A stretch of 10,908 nt of DNA from DASVSE01 sp036399715 (GTDB taxonomy: Bacteria; Bacteroidota; Rhodothermia; Rhodothermales; Rubricoccaceae). Under the pieces are notes generated by a model that was not told where the DNA came from, searched no databases, and saw nothing but the letters and a program-made list of their open reading frames with translations. Location: contig DASWMO010000211.1 in assembly GCA_036399715.1 (NCBI GenBank), positions 1-10,908 of the forward strand, in the 5' to 3' direction. Below are positions 1 through 6,037 of the stretch, piece by piece. A program made the position numbers and the translations under genes. Within the stretch, counting starts at the first letter, position 1. Every line of letters begins with the position of its first letter.

Positions 1-1
1 C

Positions 2-730
2 GCCGAGGAGGTCGCCCGCGCGAAGAGCTCGCTCTTGATGAACATGTCCCACGAGATCCGGACGCCGCTGACGGCCGTCATCGGGTACGCCGAGCTGCTC
101 GGGGACGAGTGCGGCCCTGAGCAGACCGAGCAGCGGGAGTATGCCGCTGTCATCGAGCACGGCGGGCGCCGGCTGCTCGACACGCTCAACTCCGTCCTCG
201 ACCTCGCCCAGATCGAGGCCGGCGCCCTCCCGCTCGTCACCGTCGCCGTCGACCTCCGCGACGAGGCCGAGGCTGCCATCACCGCGCTCCAGCCGCTCGC
301 CCAGGTGAAGGGGCTCGCGCTCACGCTCGCCGGCGCCGCGACCGCCGCGCGCGTAGACCGGCCGGCGCTGGCGCGCGTGCTGACGAACCTCGTCGGGAAC
401 GCGATCAAGTTCACCGAGCGCGGCACGGTCGCCGTCGAGGTCTGGGCCGAGGCCGGCGCGGCGTGGCTGCGCGTGAGCGACACCGGCGTCGGAATCGAGG
501 CGTCGTTCCTGCCGCGGGTGTTCGACGACTTCGCGCAGGAGAGCACGGGCGCGGCGCGACGGTTCGAGGGGAGTGGGCTCGGGCTCGCCATCGCGGGCGG
601 GCTCGTGGCGAAGCTAGGCGGGGAGATCTCAGTGACGAGTGAGAAGGGGGTCGGGAGCACGTTCACCGTCCGACTCCCTGCACCTGCACCTGACCCTGGC
701 CCCGGCCCGTCTCGTCTGGACGCCCCCTGA
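2..730 (+). CDS. Sensor histidine kinase, C-terminal part (5' end outside window)
   Basis: Two-component sensor kinase that autophosphorylates on histidine with ATP and passes the phosphate to a response regulator. The frame is open from the window edge, so the sensor part is missing and this is not the true start. Visible boxes in order: H-box MSHEIRTPL with the phospho-acceptor His at codon 50-52; N-box around LTNLVGNAIKF; G1 box DTGVGI; F-box VFDDFAQES; G2 box GSGLGLAIAGGL; then a typical GSTFTVRLP end. All catalytic boxes are intact. The last 15 or so residues are a Pro/Ala-rich tail. No response-regulator gene lies in the window, so it is probably an orphan or hybrid-type kinase, or its partner is upstream. 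The HisKA plus HATPase_c assignment is secure; the stimulus is unknown. Confidence 0.95.
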   Translation, partial: AEEVARAKSSLLMNMSHEIRTPLTAVIGYAELLGDECGPEQTEQREYAAVIEHGGRRLLDTLNSVLDLAQIEAGALPLVTVAVDLRDEAEAAITALQPLAQVKGLALTLAGAATAARVDRPALARVLTNLVGNAIKFTERGTVAVEVWAEAGAAWLRVSDTGVGIEASFLPRVFDDFAQESTGAARRFEGSGLGLAIAGGLVAKLGGEISVTSEKGVGSTFTVRLPAPAPDPGPGPSRLDAP

Positions 731-852
731 CGCCCGCGTCGCCTGCGAGATGCTTGACGGCTTCGACCGCGAGGTCGTCCTCATGGCACAAGCTGGCAGC
801 GGCCGGGCCAGGATGGTATCGTTACGCCCCACCTTTTCCCGTGGAGCCACAC

Positions 853-1005
853 ATGCCCCCGTCTACGCTTGTCTGGGAGGCGTTCGACCAGGCCCCCGCC
901 TTCATCGCCGTCCAAGCAGCGGCCTGCTGAGCTTCGGCTTCTGCGGCAGACTTGCTCCATTACGACGAACAGCGGCACGACCGCCGCTACATCGCTCAGA
1001 CCTGA
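853..1005 (+). pseudogene. Short reading frame with in-frame TGA, possible decayed gene
   Basis: ATG at 853 opens a frame that reads MPPSTLVWEAFDQAPAF and stops at TGA 928-930. Past that stop the same frame continues for 24 codons, with a protein-like end (DLLHYDEQRHDRRYIAQT), and stops at TGA 1003-1005. A sequence resembling the Bacteroidota-type -7 box (TATCGTTA, 817-824) lies 28 bases before the ATG, the same spacing class as at the right edge of the window. The end overlaps the 3' end of the convergent minus-strand gene by ten bases. It may be a 25-residue peptide gene, a gene broken by one nonsense change, or chance. No family is recognised and no SECIS-like element was seen that would support recoding. 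Confidence 0.28.
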
Positions 1006-1673
1006 GCGGCCCCCTCGAACGTCCGGTCCGCCCGGCACTGCGTCATCCCAGCGCTCGTCCCGCTTCCGCGCTGGTAGCTGAACCCGAGCGCCACGCAATC
1101 GGCGTCACGGCCTTCCCGGCACCGGCGTTGCCCGTACGCCCACACCGTCCGCCACTCGCCTTCGACCTCGGCGCGGTAGGCCTCGCCGGCGTACGCGCTC
1201 GGCTCAGCTATCCGGTCCTCGTAGGCCCGTGACGCGGCTGTCGACTCGGCCTCGGCGAGCGCGAGCCGGGCGCTCTGGCACTCCCCGTACTCGATCCCGC
1301 TCATGTCCCGGCCTTCGTTGCAGCCAGCGCGGGCCAGCGCGGAGAACCGGGCGAGCGACTCGGACCGGTCACCGTCCTCGCCGAGCCACTCGGCGAGGAC
1401 CCGCCGGGCCTCAGTGTCGGTTGGAGCTTGGGCGCAGGCGTTGGACGCGAGCGCGAGAGCGGCGATGGAAAGCAGGAGGCGGTACGGCATCTGAGGCGCG
1501 GTGGAGCCGGTGTAGGAAGAAGCGCGCCTGTCGATGAGCGAATCGTTGACGACGATGTAGCTCTGGGCATCCGGAGGGGCGTCTCGCCACTCGTAGGCCG
1601 TGCCACCGACGGCAATCACAGACTCGCAACCGGCGAGAGTGACGATAGCGAGGACAAGGAAGAACGTCTGCAT
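996..1673 (-). CDS. Exported protein with LprI/DUF1311-like cysteine pattern; possible fusion of two exported proteins
   Basis: The open frame gives 225 residues with two export signals. Residues 1-16 form a lipoprotein signal ending in TLAGC, though it has no basic residue before the hydrophobic core. Residues 62-84 (MPYRLLLSIAALALASNACA) form a second complete signal peptide with an Ala-Cys-Ala cleavage site. After it, Cys118, Cys132, Cys185 and Cys213 sit in contexts like the LprI/DUF1311 family: Cys followed by a Met-rich stretch and a second Cys, then Trp-x6-7-Cys and GSG...Cys...R. LprI proteins are periplasmic, some of them lysozyme inhibitors. The start at 1673 lies 11 bases after the attC-like site, as expected for a cassette gene. 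The ATG at 1490 would give a conventional 164-residue LprI-like protein. The family call is tentative; export is well supported. Confidence 0.6.
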   Translation of the reverse strand: MQTFFLVLAIVTLAGCESVIAVGGTAYEWRDAPPDAQSYIVVNDSLIDRRASSYTGSTAPQMPYRLLLSIAALALASNACAQAPTDTEARRVLAEWLGEDGDRSESLARFSALARAGCNEGRDMSGIEYGECQSARLALAEAESTAASRAYEDRIAEPSAYAGEAYRAEVEGEWRTVWAYGQRRCREGRDADCVALGFSYQRGSGTSAGMTQCRADRTFEGAAQV

Positions 1674-1683
1674 CGGGAGGCGC

Positions 1684-1781
1684 GGCAGAACGCCAGAGTT
1701 CAGCTGCGGAGCGGCTGGGCTGGAGCGATGCTGCCGGCGCGGGATCGTGCCCGTTCCGTCAGCTACAACGATTCGTTAGCC
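1684..1781 (-). other. Integron attC-like recombination site
   Basis: Read on the minus strand the site begins GGCTAACGAATCGTTGTAGC and ends with GCAGCTGAACTC followed by TGGCGTTCTGCC. This matches the usual attC layout: an outer arm with AAC/GTT, an unpaired spacer, an inner arm, a variable middle, and the same in reverse. On the plus strand, 1684-1692 pairs with 1774-1781 (GGC and AACG, small internal loop). Next come unpaired spacers of 5 and 4 bases, then 1698-1709 pairs with 1756-1769 (GTT, AGCTG, CGG) with extra bases on one side only, as in the extrahelical bases of attC. The TAA of the preceding gene lies inside the outer arm and the next gene starts 11 bases beyond, both typical of cassettes. 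Departure from consensus: the terminal core is GTTCTGC rather than GTTRRRY. Confidence 0.72.
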
Positions 1782-2417
1782 ATGCGACGCAAGACCGTCG
1801 TGCGCGGACATTCGCGGCGCGCGGCGGCCGATCTGCCCGTAGTAGGCGCCCAGCAGCCACGCGACGCTCGCGAGCAGGCTCACCTTCTGCGCGAGCGGCA
1901 GGTACTCGTAGAGCAGGTGGCCGTAGTACATCGCGGCGCTGAGCGCCAGGAGCGCCAGGCATCCCGCGCCCCAGGCCGCGAGCGCCCACCGCCGCTCGGC
2001 GTACAGGGCGTGCGTCGCCGCGGCGAGTGCCGTGAGGCCGGAAAGCAGCCCGACGTCGACCATGAGGTCGTGCATCGGGGTGACGGCGAGGACGGAATAC
2101 ACCGCCGTCCCGATTCCGGCGATCTCCACGGTCTTGCGGTGCCGACGCGAGCTGAACCCCTGGGACAGCCGGTAGAATGCCGTCCCGACGCTGGCGCAGA
2201 GGACAAGCATCGCGGCAACGGCGACGCCCCGCGCCGCGTTGGGCGCGCCGCCCGCTGCCTCGGGGCGGAAGAGTGCCGAGACGAAGTCGTGCGCCCAGTG
2301 GTAGCCGGGCGTGGCGGTCGGGTCGTCAGGACTTCCGGGATAGTGGCTCGCTGCGACGGCGAACAGGCCGAGCGCGGCGATGACACCGACGGTAGGAAGA
2401 TGTGCCGCGCGGGCCAT
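1776..2417 (-). CDS. Six-helix integral membrane protein of unknown function
   Basis: From the ATG at 2417 the product has 213 residues. Six hydrophobic segments are visible: one near the N-terminus (LPTVGVIAALGLFAVAAS), then GVAVAAMLVLCASVGTAF, IAGIGTAVYSVLAV, LLSGLTALAAATHAL, WGAGCLALLALSAA and VSLLASVAWLLGAY. The loop between helices 1 and 2 carries YHWAHDFVSALFR, and TPMHDLMVD precedes helix 4; paired His-Asp motifs of this kind recall DUF998-like membrane proteins, but that is a weak resemblance. A longer frame starts at a TTG at 2456. I prefer 2417 because that TTG falls inside a -7-like AATATTTG box lying about 37 bases before the ATG. The stop codon is part of the attC-like site, so this looks like an integron cassette gene. 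Confidence 0.78.
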   Translation of the reverse strand: MARAAHLPTVGVIAALGLFAVAASHYPGSPDDPTATPGYHWAHDFVSALFRPEAAGGAPNAARGVAVAAMLVLCASVGTAFYRLSQGFSSRRHRKTVEIAGIGTAVYSVLAVTPMHDLMVDVGLLSGLTALAAATHALYAERRWALAAWGAGCLALLALSAAMYYGHLLYEYLPLAQKVSLLASVAWLLGAYYGQIGRRAPRMSAHDGLASHG

Positions 2418-3038
2418 GCGGAGTCTCGTACGTGGATCGGCGGGCGTGTCTGGCAAATATTTGTCCGCTCACCCGCCGTACGGCGGACGCAACGCGGAGG
2501 ATACACTGCCCACCCACAATGCGCCGACCAAGCCGTGCGGCCGGCGTGCTGCGGCGAGTTACACCGCCGCCTTGTAAAGATCGACGAGATGGCACTCGTT
2601 GCGGACACGCGTGAAACGCTCCGATCACGCCCTGGTAAGTAGCCTGAGCGCTTCCTTTGGGCCAGTGGCACCGAACCAGAGGCTTTCGGCAGCGGATAGT
2701 CAGTTTCGGCTGGCGTGCCGCGACTTCAGCAGGCGTATCGAGGGGCAGGCTATGCTGGAGGACACTGCCCCTCAGGGTGCCGGTGGGCGAGGAAAGGTCG
2801 CTACACGACCTCTATTGCTTGCCGCGAAAAGCCTTTGACCCGCTGGCCCGGCACACGCCCCCTACACTGGAGACCCGTCGCAACTGCCCCAGCTTTCGCC
2901 GAGAGCTGATTCAGATGAGGCCGGGGAGAAGACGAGCGAACTCCATAGCCACTGCGATGACGGCCATAAGCGAAATATTGCACCTATGTTGTACCCCTTG
3001 GGTAATCTTGTTGCAGGACAAAATGATGGGGTAGATTG
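2418..3038. other. Gene-poor region with no convincing coding sequence
   Basis: No frame here has a recognisable product. Short frames run on both strands (for example plus 2599-2838 and 2657-3034), but their composition is arginine- and serine-rich without a protein-like pattern, and they overlap each other. The part from about 2900 is less GC-rich than its surroundings. A perfect ten-base palindrome, CAAATATTTG, sits at 2454-2463 and a perfect 9-bp inverted repeat at 2740-2773. If the attC-like site at 1684-1781 belongs to an array, a second site could be expected near 2490; only a 7-bp outer-arm match (2488-2494 with 2597-2603) was found, without inner arms. Confidence 0.5.
2740..2773. repeat. 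Perfect 9-bp inverted repeat (stem-loop)
   Basis: GAGGGGCAG at 2740-2748 and CTGCCCCTC at 2765-2773 are exact reverse complements, separated by 16 bases. No T-run follows on either side, so it is not a standard terminator. No gene abuts it. Confidence 0.5.
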
Positions 3039-3114
3039 TGGTGGGACCGGCAGGATTTGAACCTGCAACCGTCGTGTTATGAGCACGCTGCACTAACCCT
3101 TGTGCTACGGTCCC
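3039..3114 (-). tRNA. tRNA-Met (anticodon CAT), CCA encoded
   Basis: On the minus strand the RNA folds as a complete cloverleaf. The acceptor stem GGGACCG/CGGTCCC is perfect (7 bp). The D stem GCAC/GTGC has an 8-base loop. The anticodon loop is CTCATAA, with the anticodon complement at 3079-3081. The anticodon stem has four pairs plus a G-A mismatch at the top, and the T stem GCAGG/CCTGC has loop TTCAAAT. A73 is followed by an encoded CCA (3039-3041). A paired first base argues against initiator tRNA, so it is elongator Met; tRNA-Ile2 with a lysidine-modified CAT anticodon cannot be excluded by eye. Confidence 0.95.
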
Positions 3115-3123
3115 GGAGGCACG

Positions 3124-3131
3124 TCAAGCTA
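3124..3131 (-). promoter_or_regulatory. Possible -7 promoter box for the tRNA
   Basis: The minus strand carries TAGCTTGA, close to the Bacteroidota-type box TAnnTTTG, nine bases before the first base of the mature tRNA. Position and spacing fit; no clear -33 element was found. Confidence 0.35.
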
Positions 3132-3233
3132 GCCCCCGCGTGCATCCTCCTTTCGCATTAGGAAAATGTGACCAGTGAGGGAGAAGGCTTTACGAAGTGA
3201 GGCTGATGGGTGGACGAGTGTTCGGCATGGCTG

Positions 3234-3241
3234 TACGTTGA
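3234..3241 (+). promoter_or_regulatory. Possible -7 promoter box for the regulator/glutamine synthetase operon
   Basis: TACGTTGA resembles TAnnTTTG and has the same TTGA ending as the box before the divergent tRNA. It lies 31 bases before the GTG at 3273, which is one reason for preferring that start over the GTG at 3210. No clear -33 element. Confidence 0.3.
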
Positions 3242-3272
3242 GGCTCCGCCGTTCAAAATCGCCGCAAGCCCC

Positions 3273-3752
3273 GTGGAGCGCATCGACGCCACCGACGTCC
3301 AGATCCTGACCATCCTCCAGGCCGATGGCCGCGCCAAGCGCAAGGATATTGCCGAGGCCGTCGGCCTCTCGCTGCCGTCCGTCTCGGACCGCATGCGGAA
3401 GCTCGAAGAGCGCGGCGTCGTCACGGGCTACCACGCCGTCGTGGACCCGAAGCGGCTCCAGCGCGACGTGACGGCCTTCGTCGCCATCACGTCGGACGGC
3501 TCGGAGCACTATGCCGCGTTCGTCGACGCCGTCGCGGCGATGGACGAGGTGCAGGAGCTGCACTCCGTCACCGGCGACGGCTCGCACATGCTCAAGGTTC
3601 GCGTCCGCAACACGAGCGCCCTCGAAGGGCTCCTCGGGCGCCTCCAGGCCCTGCCCGGCGTCCGTGGCACGCGCACGAGCCTCGTCCTGACGACCCTCAA
3701 AGAGACCCGCGCGCTTGCGGCCGAGCCGATGACCCTCAGCGACGACGCCTGA
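3273..3752 (+). CDS. Lrp/AsnC family transcriptional regulator
   Basis: DNA-binding regulator that usually forms octamers and senses an amino acid. From the GTG at 3273 it has 159 residues, the normal family length. The N-terminal winged helix-turn-helix is clear: IDATDVQILTILQADGRAKR, then DIAEAVGLSLPSVSDRMRKL as the recognition unit, then GVVTGYHAVVDPKRL. The C-terminal RAM/effector domain follows, with DVTAFVAI, VQELHSVTGDGSHMLKVRV and LPGVRGTRTSLVLTTLKET. A frame-compatible GTG at 3210 would add 21 residues that do not belong to the family. It lies 42 bases upstream of glutamine synthetase on the same strand, so the two are probably co-transcribed and this protein likely controls nitrogen assimilation. 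The ligand cannot be told from sequence. Confidence 0.93.
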   Translation: MERIDATDVQILTILQADGRAKRKDIAEAVGLSLPSVSDRMRKLEERGVVTGYHAVVDPKRLQRDVTAFVAITSDGSEHYAAFVDAVAAMDEVQELHSVTGDGSHMLKVRVRNTSALEGLLGRLQALPGVRGTRTSLVLTTLKETRALAAEPMTLSDDA

Positions 3753-3794
3753 CCGCCGGCCTGCCCGGCACCCCGCCCCGCTTCCCCACCCCCG

Positions 3795-5966
3795 ATGGCC
3801 CCCACGCTCTCCCGCCCCGCCGCCCGCAACGGCTACGCCACGCACAACGGCTACGCCCACAAAGACGTCCGCGCCCTCTTCGGTCAGAACGCCTTCGGCC
3901 TCGACGAGATGAAGGCGCGCCTGCCCAAGGCCGTCGTGAAGCGCCTCCTCGCGACCGTCGACCGCGGCGAGCCGTTCGACGAGACTGTCGCCGACGCCGT
4001 CGCGCTCGCGATGAAGGAGTGGGCTGTCGAGAAGGGCGCGACGCACTACACGCACTGGTTCCAGCCGCTCACGGGCCGGACGGCCGAGAAGCACGACGCG
4101 TTCATGGTGCCCTCGGCGGGCGGCGGGGCCGTGGCCGAGTTCTCGGGCAAGAACCTCATTCAGGGCGAGCCCGACGCGTCCTCGTTCCCCGGCGGCGGCC
4201 TCCGAGCGACGTTCGAGGCGCGCGGCTACACGGCCTACGACCCGACGAGCCCCGCGTTCATCGTCGAGCACAACGGCGTCGCGACGCTCTGCATCCCGAC
4301 GGCCTTTGCCTCGTGGACCGGCGAGGCGCTCGACCACAAGATCCCGCTCCTGCGCTCGATGGAGGCGCTGAGCACACAGGCGACGCGCGCCCTCGGCCTC
4401 CTCGGCCAGCCCGCCGAGCGCGTCACGGCGACGTGCGGCTCCGAGCAGGAGTTCTTCCTCGTGGATGCCGCCTACTTCGAGGCCCGCCCGGACCTCGCCG
4501 TCGCCGGGCGCACGCTCCTCGGCGCGCCGCCGCCGCGCGGGCAGGAGATGGACGACCACTACTTCGGCTCCATCCCGGACCGCGTGATGGCGTTCATGAA
4601 CGCCGTCGAGGAGGAACTGTACGCCATCGGCGTGCCGATTGCGACGCGCCACAACGAGGTCGCGCCCGGCCAGTACGAGTTCGCGCCCGTCTTCGAGAAC
4701 GCCAACGTCGCGGCGGACCACCAGCAGGTCGTGATGATGGTCCTCCAGCGGACCGCCCCGCGATTCGGGCTGGCGTGCCTGTTGCACGAGAAGCCCTTCG
4801 CGGGCGTTAACGGCTCGGGCAAGCACGTCAACTGGTCCATGGCGACGGACGACGGACAGAACCTGCTGGAGCCTGGCGACACACCCCACTCGAACGGCCG
4901 CTTCCTGTTCTTCTGCACGGCCGTCCTCCAGGCCGTCCACACGCACCAGGACCTCCTCCGGGCGACGATCGCGACGGCCGCCAACGACCACCGCCTCGGC
5001 GCCAACGAGGCCCCGCCGGCCATCCTGTCGGTCTTTCTCGGCGACCAGCTCGCGGACGTCTACGACCAGATCGACGCCTCGGGCTCGGCGTCGTCGTCGA
5101 AGCCCTCGGGCCTGCTCGGGCTGGGCACGCCCGTCCTCCCGACGCTCCCGCGCCACGCGGGCGACCGCAACCGCACCTCGCCGTTCGCCTTCACGGGCAA
5201 CAAGTTCGAGTTCCGGGCGGTCGGCTCCAGCCAGTCCGTGAGCTTCCCGCTGACGGTCCTCAACACCATCGTCGCCGAAGCCATCGACGCGCTCGCGACG
5301 GTCCTTGCGGACAAGCTCGGCAAGCGGCGCTCGCAGAAGGCCATCGACGAGGCGCTCCGCGAGACCATCGCCGAGGCCTACCGCGCCCACAAGGCCATCG
5401 TCTTCAACGGCGACGGCTACTCGGACGCGTGGCACGGCGAGGCGGAAGCCCGCGGCCTGCTCAACCTCAAGACGACGCCCGACGCGCTCGCCGTCCTCAC
5501 AGCGCCCAAGAACGTCGCCGTGTTCGAGGCCTACGACGTGCTCTCATCGGCGGAGCTGCACAGCCGGCAGGAGATCCTGGAGGAGCAGTACGTCAAGACG
5601 ATCCACATCGAGGCCGCGACGACGGAGAACATGGCGCGGACGCTCGTCCGGCCCGCCGCGCTCCGGATGCTGGCCGAGATCGGCGAGGCCGCGGCGACGA
5701 CCGAAGCGCTCGGGCTCGACGACGCGGGCACGACGGACCTCGCGCAGGCCATCGCCGGGCCGCTCCGGGCGCTCCAGGCCGCCGTCGGGGCGCTCGCCGA
5801 GGCGCGGGCGGCGGCGCACACGGCCGAGCACGAGACGCTCGCGATGCGCGACGCGGTCCTGCCGGCGATGCTGGCCGTCCGCGCGGCGTGCGATGCGCTG
5901 GAGTGCGAGGTGGCCGCTGACCTGTGGCCGCTGCCGACCTACCGCGAGATGCTGTTCGTCAAGTAG
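3795..5966 (+). CDS. glnN: Glutamine synthetase type III
   Basis: Makes glutamine from glutamate, ammonia and ATP in the cytoplasm; the main ammonia-assimilating enzyme. The product has 723 residues, the size of the GSIII class (about 700-730) rather than GSI or GSII. Class signatures are visible: THYTHWFQPLTG...TAEKHDAF at about residues 83-103, the FSGKNLIQGEPDASSFPGGG stretch, GSEQEFFLVD near 215, the catalytic region EKPFAGVNGSGKHVNWS near 330-345, NRTSPFAFTGNKFEFRAVGS near 457-476, and the helical C-terminal region ending DLWPLPTYREMLFVK. No key motif is missing. It follows the Lrp-type gene after 42 bases with no Shine-Dalgarno sequence and ends at a strong hairpin. Some annotations call GSIII genes glnA. 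Confidence 0.97.
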   Translation: MAPTLSRPAARNGYATHNGYAHKDVRALFGQNAFGLDEMKARLPKAVVKRLLATVDRGEPFDETVADAVALAMKEWAVEKGATHYTHWFQPLTGRTAEKHDAFMVPSAGGGAVAEFSGKNLIQGEPDASSFPGGGLRATFEARGYTAYDPTSPAFIVEHNGVATLCIPTAFASWTGEALDHKIPLLRSMEALSTQATRALGLLGQPAERVTATCGSEQEFFLVDAAYFEARPDLAVAGRTLLGAPPPRGQEMDDHYFGSIPDRVMAFMNAVEEELYAIGVPIATRHNEVAPGQYEFAPVFENANVAADHQQVVMMVLQRTAPRFGLACLLHEKPFAGVNGSGKHVNWSMATDDGQNLLEPGDTPHSNGRFLFFCTAVLQAVHTHQDLLRATIATAANDHRLGANEAPPAILSVFLGDQLADVYDQIDASGSASSSKPSGLLGLGTPVLPTLPRHAGDRNRTSPFAFTGNKFEFRAVGSSQSVSFPLTVLNTIVAEAIDALATVLADKLGKRRSQKAIDEALRETIAEAYRAHKAIVFNGDGYSDAWHGEAEARGLLNLKTTPDALAVLTAPKNVAVFEAYDVLSSAELHSRQEILEEQYVKTIHIEAATTENMARTLVRPAALRMLAEIGEAAATTEALGLDDAGTTDLAQAIAGPLRALQAAVGALAEARAAAHTAEHETLAMRDAVLPAMLAVRAACDALECEVAADLWPLPTYREMLFVK

Positions 5967-5991
5967 GCCGCGCCTCAGCGCCCGGCCTCAC

Positions 5992-6021
5992 CGCCCGCTC
6001 TGGCTCACGCCGGGGCGGGCG
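5992..6021. terminator. Bidirectional hairpin terminator between convergent genes
   Basis: A 13-bp stem (5992-6004 with 6009-6021, three G-T wobbles when read on the plus strand) with loop TCAC. It starts 26 bases after the glutamine synthetase stop and lies 17 bases beyond the stop of the minus-strand gene at 6038, so it can serve both. There is little T-run. A near copy lies at 8802-8830. Confidence 0.7.
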
Positions 6022-6037
6022 TTGAGACGGAACGCGC

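Noticed and set aside
971..988. Terminator for the minus-strand gene ending at 996
   Set aside because: Only a 6-bp stem (AGCGGC/GCCGCT) with no T-run; too weak to call.
2487..2603. Second attC site upstream of the membrane protein
   Set aside because: CGCAACG and CGTTGCG match at a plausible distance, but no inner arms pair and the core sequences do not fit.
2559..2624. Minus-strand fragment ending FTRVRNECHLVDLYKAAV before a TAA
   Set aside because: It looks protein-like but only about 20 codons are open before a TGA, and no family is recognised; too short to call a gene remnant.
1428..2642. Open frame of 404 codons on the plus strand
   Set aside because: It overlaps the membrane protein, the attC-like site and the exported protein, which have better protein signatures. 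Its product is Arg/Gly-rich without motifs.
2657..3034. Plus-strand frame of 125 codons in the gene-poor region
   Set aside because: No recognisable motif, and frames on both strands overlap it; composition is like non-coding sequence.
2911..3093. Minus-strand frame beginning MQRAHNTTVAGSNPAGPTT
   Set aside because: This peptide is the familiar spurious translation of a tRNA gene; it lies on the tRNA-Met.
3129..5435. Open frame of 768 codons on the minus strand
   Set aside because: It is antisense to the regulator and glutamine synthetase genes, both firmly identified. Its product is Arg/Gly/Val-rich with no domain; such frames arise from strong GC codon bias.
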